DNA from: Pseudomonas mosselii | GTDB taxonomy: Bacteria; Pseudomonadota; Gammaproteobacteria; Pseudomonadales; Pseudomonadaceae | DNA: 64,000 nucleotides | Direction: 5' to 3' | Assembly (NCBI RefSeq): GCF_019823065.1 | Contig: NZ_CP081966.1 | Location: 4,371,501 to 4,435,500, forward strand | In this document: one piece after another, positions 25,747 to 34,800 of the stretch | Numbering within the stretch: position 1 is the first letter of the stretch | Layout of the letters: every line of letters starts with the position of its first letter | The notes under the pieces: model-generated | The model's input: only the letters and a program-made list of their open reading frames with translations | Database searches by the model: none | What the model was told of the DNA's origin: nothing | Position numbers and translations under genes: made by a program

Positions 25747-26334
25747 TTCCGCGTCTCGAATCAGGCTAAGCTCTTCGTCCGATATCGCCTGCCTCACAAA
25801 CTCGGCGTAGTGCTTGCGCCGGAGCTCTTCAGTTTCCCCTAATGCTTCAAACAAGGGATTATCATCAAGCCAATTCTGCCGTTTTGCAGCTCCCATCCTG
25901 ATCGAATAACTCGACCAAGGATAATCACCAGCCTCAACTGTCATCCGCGCCCGGACTGGATTCAATTCGATGTAGCGGCAACAAGCCAACAGGTAGGTGT
26001 CAGACTGCACAATGCTGGACTTAAAACGACTTTCCCACAATGTACCGGTACGACCCTCTACTCGATTACGATAGCGCGTCGCTCGCGCCGCCAGCGTCTT
26101 CATCAGCTGGCTAAGTCCTGCGCAAGCATCATCAGGAACCAGCAATAGATGCACATGGTTGGTCATCAAGCAATACGCATAGACTTTCACTCCAAAGGCA
26201 TCCTTCAACTCTCAGAGATCAGCTAAATAGCGTTGAAAGTCCGTATCTTGCGCAAACACAACCTGTCGATTGTGACCCCGATGGACAATATGATGCGGGC
26301 AATGTGGTAGCAGTACTCGTCCACCTCTAGGCAT
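25747..26334 (-). pseudogene. Second RAYT copy, truncated and carrying a nonsense codon
   Basis: Nearly identical to the RAYT at 24054-24746 from its ATG at 26334, but codon 41 is TGA (26212-26214) where the intact copy has CGA. The last ~30 codons are replaced by a solo repeat, leaving the tail EGKGDRFIFTALISAPGSEG encoded by the repeat. HUH motif and Tyr codons remain. A frame starting after the nonsense codon could make a 179-residue N-truncated protein containing NHVHLLL. The right terminal repeat is intact (26415-26456). Confidence 0.85.
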
Positions 26335-26414
26335 GACGGCATCCTCCTTGGATCACCCTGACGACTGATGAATCAGGAGAATGACATGACTGCTCGATTT
26401 CCTCGACCCCACAA

Positions 26415-26506
26415 GGGCCGAAATTAGAGTAGGAAAAATAGATCTGTCCCCTTTTCCCTATTCTTTAAATTAGATTAGAAAAAGTAGACCTGCCCCCCTT
26501 TTCGTT
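26415..26506 (+). repeat. Right terminal repeat of the RAYT pseudogene plus a degenerate right half
   Basis: GGGCCGAAATTAGAGTAGG...ATCTGTCCCCTTTT (26414-26456) is followed by a diverged second right arm (AATTAGATTAGAAAAAGTAG, then CCTGCCCCCCTTTT). Confidence 0.7.
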
Positions 26507-26522
26507 TTTAGCAGACACCTAA

Positions 26523-27008
26523 TCATTTCAGCTCCACCAATAATTTCTTGAGCCCCTCTATAGAACTAGAACCTGCTCCTCCCCCCAAATACAGGCGACC
26601 GTCATCATAAACACACTCTCCTTGCCCTTCGACAGATACACCATAGGAAACAGCTAAAGCGAGACGCCTCCCCCGTCCAGTCCCTCCCGAAACATGAGCA
26701 ATAAATGGCACTCCATTCTCACTCACCTCTAGCAAAGAATCATCCGCGCTCATGAAGGTCAACCAACAGCACGCGTCACCCTCATGATCCATGATGTAAA
26801 TCATATTATCCAACAAACAATCACTATCCACCAAAGTTACACCAACGGTTATTCTCTGCGTCACATACCCCAGACTAGACAGTTCTTTCCTCAGCCTTAC
26901 TTTAAGCATTTTTAGCTCAGGAATCTTATTCACTGGAACGAATAAACCATTCGCCATCACTGCCACCCTATATACTGAGCCAGACGACCGGACGAAATAT
27001 TCAACCAA
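26523..27008 (-). CDS. Orphan array protein, probable immunity, unknown family
   Basis: 161 residues from a TTG at 27008 that overlaps the upstream stub's stop and follows AGGGTGG; an ATG at 26954 (MANGLFVPV) is the alternative. Beta-rich with Gly-rich loops (VSGGTGRGRRLALAVSYGVS; DGRLYLGGGAGSSSIEGL) and a short C-terminal helix LKKLLVELK. No family recognised. It sits between a toxin stub and repeat-derived sequence like the other immunity genes. Confidence 0.55.
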   Translation of the reverse strand: MVEYFVRSSGSVYRVAVMANGLFVPVNKIPELKMLKVRLRKELSSLGYVTQRITVGVTLVDSDCLLDNMIYIMDHEGDACCWLTFMSADDSLLEVSENGVPFIAHVSGGTGRGRRLALAVSYGVSVEGQGECVYDDGRLYLGGGAGSSSIEGLKKLLVELK

Positions 27009-27060
27009 CCACCCTGGATTCTAATATAAACATTGAACGAGACGGAACTGACAAGGGTAC
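27001..27060 (-). pseudogene. Very short toxin 3' stub
   Basis: EFVPLSVPSRSMFILESRVVG then TGA, open into a degenerate repeat, with the next gene's start overlapping its stop. Support is positional. Confidence 0.4.
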
Positions 27061-27166
27061 AAATTCTTTCTATACTCTAATTTCGGCCTACCCTGCATGA
27101 CTCCTCGATCCCTTCGCCCCACAGGAACCAAACCTACAGTAGAAAAAATAGACCTGTCCAATTTTC
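27053..27166 (+). repeat. RAYT-associated repeat, degenerate full copy
   Basis: Recognisable CTCTAATTTCGGCCTACCCT, GATCCCTTCG centre and a right arm AGAAAAAATAGACCTGTCC; many substitutions suggest it is the oldest copy. Confidence 0.7.
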
Positions 27167-27174
27167 AGCCACTT

Positions 27175-27210
27175 TCATACTTTTTCACGCCCAAGATCAA
27201 TAGTAAAATC
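27175..27210 (-). pseudogene. Vestigial toxin/immunity junction between two repeats
   Basis: A 44-base island between repeats reads DFTIDLGREKV then TGA, overlapped by an ATG (27178) that opens MKVAENW before running into the next repeat. The stop/start overlap copies the coupling seen in the other modules. Too short to exclude chance. Confidence 0.35.
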
Positions 27211-27211
27211 G

Positions 27212-27330
27212 AAAAAAGGGGACAGATTTATTTCCCCCACTCTAATCTCGGCCTACCTACATGACAGCTAGATCCCTTCGCTGCCAGGATCTGGAATTAG
27301 AGTAGGGAAAATAAATCTGTCCCCTTTTCC
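27212..27330 (+). repeat. RAYT-associated repeat, full copy
   Basis: Both arms and centre intact (centre variant CAGGATCTGGAATTAGAG). It abuts the truncated MafI-like gene within two bases. Confidence 0.88.
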
Positions 27331-27331
27331 C

Positions 27332-27490
27332 CTATATAGATACATCATATTCGCAAACATGGTCACACAAAATCTCGAAAGCCAGGCTCTCTTCACTATA
27401 TCCGACATAATCTAATGCTCCCTGAAGCAGCGTAGAATCTAGCCGCCCCTGGAATCGCTCTCCAAATTTGACAATACGATTAGCGTACAT
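27332..27490 (-). pseudogene. MafI-like immunity gene, 3' truncated by a repeat
   Basis: 52 residues from the ATG at 27490, six bases after the EndoU-like stop, with AGGTCT as ribosome site: MYANRIVKFGERFQGRLDST, LLQGALDYVGYSEESLAFEI, LCDHVCEYDVSI, then TAG at the repeat boundary. The GERFQGRL......GAL.Y...SE...AFE.LCD...EYD pattern matches MafI-family immunity proteins as I recall them, which are usually about 90 residues long. The C-terminal third is missing. Confidence 0.7.
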
Positions 27491-27496
27491 AGAGAC

Positions 27497-27789
27497 CTAC
27501 TTTATGGGCTTATAGGTTGGAATTGGTGCATTGTCGGGAAAGGCCGTGACCACCTTGCCTGTAGCTGGCTGGTAAACAACACGCATACGAACTCCGTCAC
27601 GCACTTCATAAGCAACCCATTTGGCAGGATCGCCTTTGCTTGTATAAGTCCCGCCAGTTCCTGTTTGGGCGTACCACTTGGTATTAGGAGACGTCGCAAT
27701 GTCGCCAACCTCGTGAACTATTTTATCTGCCGACCAACTCTGAGGGAAAACTGTCTTCCCTGGTTGACCTGGCCACATATGGCCACTGC
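27497..27789 (-). pseudogene. EndoU-like nuclease toxin end (orphan CdiA-CT)
   Basis: The frame opens at the repeat edge and reads SGHMWPGQPGKTVFPQSWSA, then DKIVHEVGDIATSPNTKWYA...GGTYTSKGDPAKWVAYEVRD...VVTAFPDNAPIPTYKPIK. GH...G.PGKT.FP..WS.DKI...V.DI...P and the terminal (V/I)TA(F/Y)P are hallmarks of bacterial EndoU RNase toxins. An ATG inside (27778) could give a 93-residue peptide lacking the first His. Partnered with the MafI-like gene. Confidence 0.7.
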
Positions 27790-27910
27790 GAAAAAAGGGG
27801 ACAGATTTATTTCCCCCACCCTAATCTCGGCCTACCTACATGACAGCTAGATCCCTTCGCTGCCAGGAGCTGGAATTAGAGTAGGAAAAATAAATCTGTC
27901 CCCTTTTCCG
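27790..27910 (+). repeat. RAYT-associated repeat, full copy
   Basis: Intact arms and centre, followed by one reiteration (GGTCCCCTTTTCCG). Confidence 0.88.
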
Positions 27911-27964
27911 GTCCCCTTTTCCGACTCTTAAGTACACCACTGCAAAAATTGGACATGCAATAAG

Positions 27965-28076
27965 CAGACAGATTTATTTCCCCTACTCTAATCTCGGCCC
28001 ACCTACATGACAGCTAGCTCCCTTCGCTGCCAGGAGCCGGAATTAGAGTAGGAAAAATAGATCTGTCCCCTTTTCC
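27965..28076 (+). repeat. RAYT-associated repeat, near-full copy fused to the active immunity gene
   Basis: Left end eroded (GCAGACAGATTTATTT), right end complete. The 3' end of the active immunity gene reads into it and stops inside its centre. The 27911-27964 spacer holds no clear gene. Confidence 0.85.
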
Positions 28077-28553
28077 GCACCCACGCATTTCATGGAAGGT
28101 GACCACCGGACCATACTCCTGATCGGAGTTAATCGCCTCTACGTGAAATCTTCTATCAGGGAACTGCGCCTTCAACACCATTCGCCAAGACATGGCCAGC
28201 ACATTGGAAAGTTGCTCAAATACCACCTCATCCACGGAAGACCCACACCCTGAAAACACATCGTAAAGATGAGTGTGATTCAACATTTTTTCAACTCCGG
28301 CTTTATCGCCTGAAAAATGCTGCAGCCAGGTGTGAAACGCGGCCTCATCAAATTTCATGGCTAATATCACCGAATCCTCAAACACAACAAAATCCGGAAA
28401 TAACCACTTACAAAAAATCAAACTATCCTCTGGACTTACGACATCTTCAACATAAGAAAATATGTCAATAGACTCAGGATCCTGCCAGCCAGCTCGCCAA
28501 GCCTCAAATTTTTTTAGCCCTATTATTTCCGCAAAAAATTTAACTATTTTCAT
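28014..28553 (-). CDS. CDI immunity protein for the intact CdiA toxin
   Basis: 179 residues as read; ATG at 28553 overlaps the cdiA stop by four bases (ATGA). Acidic, no signal peptide: IDIFSYVEDVVSPEDSLIFC, LFPDFVVFEDSVILAMKFDE, MSWRMVLKAQFPDRRFHVEA, QEYGPVVTFHEMRG. The last ~20 residues (GKGDRSIFPTLIPAPGSEGS) are encoded entirely by the RAYT-associated repeat, so the native 3' end has been replaced or extended by the insertion. By position it should neutralise the CdiA C-terminal toxin in the cytosol. It is a distant paralogue of the protein at 20563-21087. Low GC compared with cdiA proper. Confidence 0.8.
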   Translation of the reverse strand: MKIVKFFAEIIGLKKFEAWRAGWQDPESIDIFSYVEDVVSPEDSLIFCKWLFPDFVVFEDSVILAMKFDEAAFHTWLQHFSGDKAGVEKMLNHTHLYDVFSGCGSSVDEVVFEQLSNVLAMSWRMVLKAQFPDRRFHVEAINSDQEYGPVVTFHEMRGCGKGDRSIFPTLIPAPGSEGS

Positions 28554-28894
28554 GGTATCTCTTCCAGGGTTGCTCGTCTTGGTGGTAGTTTTGAGGAAGG
28601 CGACTGAACTCTAATCGACCCATCCGGCAACTTGTTACGCCCATACTCAATAACATGAGGTGTTGGAACATTTGCATGGGCTGCCCCTGTCACATCAACT
28701 CGTTTCAAGATCATTCCTTGCGAGTCATAAACCGCATAACTAGTAATATTTCCTCGATTGTCAGCTCTGTAAAGAGTCCCATTAGCTGGCCCGTTTACCT
28801 TATCGAAATTCCCACTCACCTTAGTCGCATTCTCTAGAGGTCCACCGATGAGATTGGCAGCATTGCGAGGATTCGGAAGCGGGCATGGACCTGT
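28550..28894 (-). other. Exchangeable CdiA C-terminal toxin segment
   Basis: The final 114 codons of cdiA after the Hint end (VHN). GC content drops relative to the rest of the gene, indicating a swapped-in tip. The sequence NITSYAVYDSQGMILKRVDV and PTPHVIEYGRNKLPDGS is reminiscent of the type 24 toxin family (probable RNase); this is from memory. Confidence 0.6.
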
Positions 28895-31800
28895 ATTATG
28901 AACCCACGTCCTCAGTTGGCCTACATAGAACGTATGTCCCACATCCACCGTCAGGTTAAACGTCTCGCCCACCAGCTTATGCAGCTTCACCGAAGCAACG
29001 CGGCTCGACGTGTTGTTTCCCGCCCCGTCAGCCAAGGACTGTAGCAAGTCTCCGGCTTTCAACTCACCCACCGGCACAAAATCATGCCTGGCGGGTACGT
29101 AGAATGGGTGGCTAGGGGTAACGAACAAGCTCTCAGTCTGAACCTGGCCATCGTCGTGGGTGCTTTCCAGGTTCAACCGATAGATCGGCTGATCGTTGCG
29201 GACATGCGTCGCGGTGATTGCAGCAGCGAAAGGCTCGCCCCCTTGCTCAGGTTTGGTCCAGACGATATCCCCGACCTTGAGCGTTTCAATCGCTCGGTCA
29301 CCTTCCGGAGTTGCAACCAAGGTCCCTGCTGCAAAGCAGCAAGGGCCGCGCTCCGTTCCACCAACTGCTCCCTTGCGATTTGTGACGGCCTTGACAACAG
29401 TTCGCAGCCACATACCAAAGGTGCCGACATCCTCAGCATCGACCTCAACTCCTGCTTGGCCTGCAGCCTCCATAGCTGCATCGGTCATCGCCTTGGTCAT
29501 GGCGGTGCCGACCAATGTCTGCATCGCCTGATAGTTGCTGAGTATCGTCGCGCCCAGGTTGTACTTATCCCTCCAGCCGACATCCTTCATGCTCTCGGCC
29601 AGCAGCTTATGGGTCTTTTGATAATCGTCAGAGAACAGCTTGTACTCATCGTGACAAGCCGCCATGTCGCGGGCACACAGCGACTGTAGCCGTTCCTGGT
29701 TCTCGGCATTCAATTCGCCATAGCGCTTACGCACCTCGGCACACGAATTGTTCGCCTCACACGTCTTGAGTTCGGCAAGAAACGCCTCGACCTCCTTGTG
29801 ACGCAGGAAGTTGTTCTCGGTAGCCTGCTGCGCCACCCAACCCGCGACCTGCTGATCTTTTGCGTCGGCACCCAGACCTGCGGCGACCGTCATACCGACC
29901 AGTTGCGAAGTCATGCCCAGAACCCGGTCATGGGCCTCGCCAGGGAAGATCTTGTCCCCGACCAGCTGCACCAAGGCCTCATTCGCGCCTGCCGCCAGTG
30001 CCGCCGTGCGGAAGTCACCACCCGCTGCTTCCGCAATCAAACCACCGACAATGGCATGTACCGCCACGCGCTTGGGCAGCCCGCTGCCCATGAGCCGATC
30101 ACCCACTTCATTGAAAATCGCTCCGCTCAACGCATCAGCAGCGATTTCCAGGCCAGCCTGGACGGCGTTGTCCTTGAGGCTGCCACCATAAACCACAGTG
30201 CTCAGCGCTGCCTTGAGTGCGATTCGCGAAACAATGCTGCCACCGCCAGGCGTGAGCGCTGACATGACGTAGCCTTTCATCGCATCGCTGGAGGTCACAT
30301 CCTTGACGACAGCACCGAGGTTCCCACGATTGTTGATCGTGCTGGTTGCCGCATTGGTTGCGGCGGCACTGACCACCGAGTTAGCAGCAAAACCAATGGT
30401 CGAATTGCCCGCAGCACCGACCAGCGATGCTCCAGCGCCCCAGGTCAGATACGTCACGATGATTGCGATCACGAGCGAGGCACCCGTACCCAATCCGGAC
30501 TGGTCGTACTTGAAGCTGTCGTGAACCTCCTTGACCCGACGCCAGTCCACATCCCCTCTCAGCTCAGCCTCCTTGAGCCATGACAGCTTGGGATCGGCCT
30601 TGACCATGGCATCGATACTCTGGCTGACCGTGGCCTGATCGATATGCTTGATGTCGATCTTCAATCCATCAACAGCCTTGATCGTCATGACGCCTTGAGC
30701 AACTAGCTGGTTCTGGCGCAAGGTTTCATCAGTCGTGCCCTTACCCTTCGCGCTGTTCCAAGCAAGGTCGCCTTTGGACTTCTCATGACTTTCCTGATGC
30801 ATGTCCTTGACGGCTTCAAAGGTCACTGCACCACCACTGATGATGGCCAGATCCCCCCCCGCTTCGATTTTGGCGCCTTGGTAGAGCTGATCACCGCCAC
30901 TCACCAGAGAAGTGCCTCCACCACTGGTGATCTCACTCCCCACCGCCTTCACGTCGGTCACTTCATCACGCTGGGTCTTCTTGCTCCCCCAACCACCCTT
31001 CTTGTTCATGTCATACAGCGAGTACTGGCTGTCGTTGGCGGCCAGCAGCTCGAGCTTGTCGCCGGCCACCAGGTAGGCTTCGTCGCCGGCGCTGGCCTTG
31101 CTCGCCACCATGCGCAGGTCGCGCCCGGCGTCGATGGTCAGGTCGCCGCCGGCCTTCACTTCGGCCGACTGCTGCTCGACGTCGTCCTCCTGGCGCTCGT
31201 ACTTGGTCTTGCCTTTCTTGCCCTTGGCGTAGCTGTGCTCCTCGTTCGCCGCAGCGGCCAGGGTCACGTCGCGCCCGGCCTGCAGGGCCAGGTCGCGGCG
31301 GGCCTCGATCTCGCTGGCGACGATGCTCAGGTCCTGGCCGGCCGTGGCGGTGAGGTTGCCGCCGGCCTTCACCTCGCTGCCGTACTGGGTGATGCTGGTG
31401 TCGTGGCCACTGACGCGGCGACGCTGGTACTCGTGGCTGTCGACACCTTCCTGGCTGGCGATGATCAGGTCACGCCCGGCATCCATGTCGATGTTGCCGC
31501 CGGCCTGCACGGCGCCGCCGACAATGCCGATATCCTGCCCCGCCGTGATCGTCAGGTTGTTCGCCGCCTCGATGCGCGCGGCGGTGTCGACCAGGTCCTT
31601 GGTCACGTGCTCGCCGCCCGCGCGGCCTTCCAGGCGGGTGACGCTGCGTTCGTTGATCACGTCGCCGGTCAACGCGGTGAGGCTCACTTCACGCCCGGCG
31701 ATGATCCCGCCCTGGGCGTTGCGGATCGACTCGGTGGCCAGCATGTCCAGGCGCCCGCCCGCCTCCATCAACCCGGCGTTGCCGATGTTGGTGGCGCTGA

Positions 31801-34800
31801 CGGCGAGGTTGTTGGTGGCGCGCAAGGTGCCGACGTTGACCAGTTCGCCGCCGCTGATCAGGTTGACGTCGCGGCCCTGGATCAAGGCGCCGTTGGGGGC
31901 CACGCGGCCATTGGCATGGGCCAGGTACAGTACCGGGGCGAGTACCTTCTCGCCGTTGACCTCGACCTGCTCCATCCAGACGATGTCGTGGGTCAGTGCC
32001 GCCACCTGCTCGGCGCTGAGCGACACGCCCACGCTCAGCGACAGCTTGTCCTTGCTGGCGATGGCGTTGTCCATCAGGTAGCGGAACAGCATCTCGTCGC
32101 TGGTCATGCCGTCGATGTAGCGCTGGCCGGTACGGGCCACCACCGCCTCGCGGATCAGGCGCTGCTCGTAGAGGCCATCGCCCAGGCGCTTGATGGCCTG
32201 GTCCGGCTTGATATTGAGCTGGCCGAGCATGTAGTCGGAGCTGAGGAACTGCTTGAGGTCGGTCAGGACCGGATTGGTCTCTACCAGGTACTTGTGCGAG
32301 ACATTCGGCACGCTGCGCTCAGGCACGCCCTGGACCAGCTTGACCCCGGCGGCCAGGCCGCCCAGCGCCACGCCGGAGCCAGCCACGGCGCCCTGCGCCG
32401 CAGCCGCGCCGTTGGCGCCAAGCGTCTGCGCGGCACGGCTGTCGGCACTGGCCGTACTGGCCAGCGGTGCGATGAAGGTGCCGCTACCGGCCTGGGTGCG
32501 GTCGCCGGTCGCGCCCAGGGCGTCGCCGCTGATCGCGGCCTGGCCAGCCTGGCTGCTGATGCGGAACAGGCCGTTGCTGCCCTGGGGCAGGCTGAAGCTG
32601 GGCAGGGTCACCGGGTTGACCTGGCGTTGGGCCAGGTCCGGCGGCAACTGCGGGTTGAGCGCGCGCACCTGGGTCTGGGCCTGGCGCGCATCGGCCGTGG
32701 CATCGCCACGGGCATTGATGGTGCCGGCACCGGCCTGGTTGACGCGTACCACGCTGTTGTCGATTCGCTGGGTGGCGTTGATGGTCACCGCGCCAGCCGA
32801 CTGCACCACCGCCGGGGCGACCACGGCGCCGGCAATCGGCGTCTTGTTGTCGATGACGTCATAAATGCTGGCATACGGATAACCAGACGCCGCCATGACC
32901 TGATCGAGGGTCAGCGAACCCGGGTTCTGGTTGAACTGGTTCTTGGCGTTGATGAACGCGTTGTACTGCCCGCGATCACGGGTGTACATGCTGGCGGTGA
33001 GGTTGCGTTGCTCGCCGCCACCGGCGCCCTTGTTCTCGAACACGGCCGTGTTGATGGCGATATCGCCGCCCGCCGAGACACTGCTGTAGTGGTTGCGGAA
33101 CGCGTTGCCGGCAAAGGTCAGCTTGCCGCCGCTGGTGATGAAGGCCGTGGGGCTGTCCTGGTCGATGACATCCTGCCAGCTTTCCGTGGCCGAGAAGTAC
33201 AGCTCGCAGCCCTTGCCCTTGCAGCGGTCGTCGGAATACACGTTGACGTAGCCGGCGACCAGCTTCTGCTTCGAGCTCAGGTGTTCCTTGCGGTTGAGCA
33301 AGGTGTCCACCGCCAGGGTCATGCTGCCGGCGCTTTCCATGCTGGCGGAGATATTGTCCAGCAACGCGGCGCGGGCGCTGCCGTTGCCGGCCAGGTCCAG
33401 GCCGCCGAGGCTGTAGATATCGCCGTAGTAGTTGCTCAGGCTGCCCACGCGCAGGGTCATGTCGTTGCCGCTGAACACCAGGCCGCGCTGGTTGCTCAGG
33501 GTGTTGGCGGCAAGTGTCACCGCCGCGGCGCCGCCGAGGGTGCCGCGGTTCTCGAGGCTGGCGGCGTTGACCGTGAGGCCACCGAGGGCGGTCAGGCGAC
33601 CGTCGTTGCTCAGCAGGTTGCGGGCGGTCACCACGCTGCCGGCGCCACCGGCCAGGCTGGCCGCACTGGACAGGCGGATGTCGGTGGCGCTCAGCCCCAG
33701 GCCGCCGAGGCTGCTCAGGCGGCCGTTACCGTCGTAGTTGCCGGTGAGGTCGAGTTGCAGGCTGCCATCGCTGGCCAGCAGGCCATGGTTGGTCCAGTCG
33801 CCACCGCGGCCCTTGAAGCTCTCGACCGCCAGCAGCTTGCCGCTGGCGGTCTGCACGAAGCGACCGATGTCCAGCTCCAGGCGCCGGGCCTGCAGCACGC
33901 TGTCGTTGGTCCAGCTGGCGGCGCCGATGCTCAGCAGGCCATCGGTATGCAGCACGCCACCGGCCTGGGTGACTTTGTCCGAGGCCAGGCCGAAAGTGCC
34001 AAGGCCGGTGTGCAGCAGTTGCCCGCCGCTGTTGCTCAGGCCGCCGATCTGCAGGTCGAGGTCGTGGTTGGCGGTGGCCAGCACGCCGTTGTCGTTGAGC
34101 AGGTTGCCCGCGACGATGAAGCGGCTGGTGCCGGTCTTGCCGAGGGCGCGCAGGTTACCCGCGCGGTTGTCGAGCTCGCTGGCGCGCAGCAGCAGGTCGC
34201 TTTCGCTTTCCAGCTGGCCGAGGCCGTTGTACAGCGCGCCGCTCAGGTCGAAATCAATGCGCCCGGCGCCGATCTTGCCGCTCTGGTTGAGCAGCTGCTG
34301 GCCCTGCAGGTGCAGCAGCCCGGCGGCGTACAGGCCGCCACCGCGGTTGTCGAACTCGGCGGTGTCGAGCTGATTGTCGCCGCCCAGGGCCGAGAGGTAG
34401 CCGCCCTGGTTGTTCACCCGGGTGTCGGCCTTGATGTCCACCGACTGCGCCTGGGTGGTGCCGCCGCCGTTGTCGAACAGGCCGGCGAAGACGCCCTTGA
34501 ACAGGCCTTTGACCGCGCTGAGCATGCCGCTGCCGCCGTTGTCGAGGCTCGCGGCATGCAGCTCGAGGTCACCCGCCTGGCTCTCCAGGCGTCCGCCGTG
34601 GTTGTTCAGGGCCTTGTCCAGGCGCACTTCGATGCCGCCCTGGCTCTTCAGGGTACCGGCCTGGTTGTCCAGGGCATTGGCGTGGATGTCGAGCTTGCCG
34701 TGTTCGCTGAACAGCAGGCCGTCCTGGCCGTTGAGCAGGTCACCGCTCAGGCGTAGCACCAGGTTCTGCTGGCTGGCCAGGTTGCCGCCGCGGCTGTTGT

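Noticed and set aside
20421..28076. CRISPR array
   Set aside because: Repeats are ~115 bp, irregularly spaced, contain terminal inverted repeats and alternate with genes rather than short spacers; no cas genes.
19933..28553. Prophage or integrative element
   Set aside because: No integrase, att repeat, tRNA or structural phage genes; low GC is explained by toxin/immunity modules and RAYT elements.
28895..29341. Intein in CdiA
   Set aside because: The Hint domain is at the toxin junction with no C-extein continuation or homing endonuclease; it fits a pretoxin Hint.
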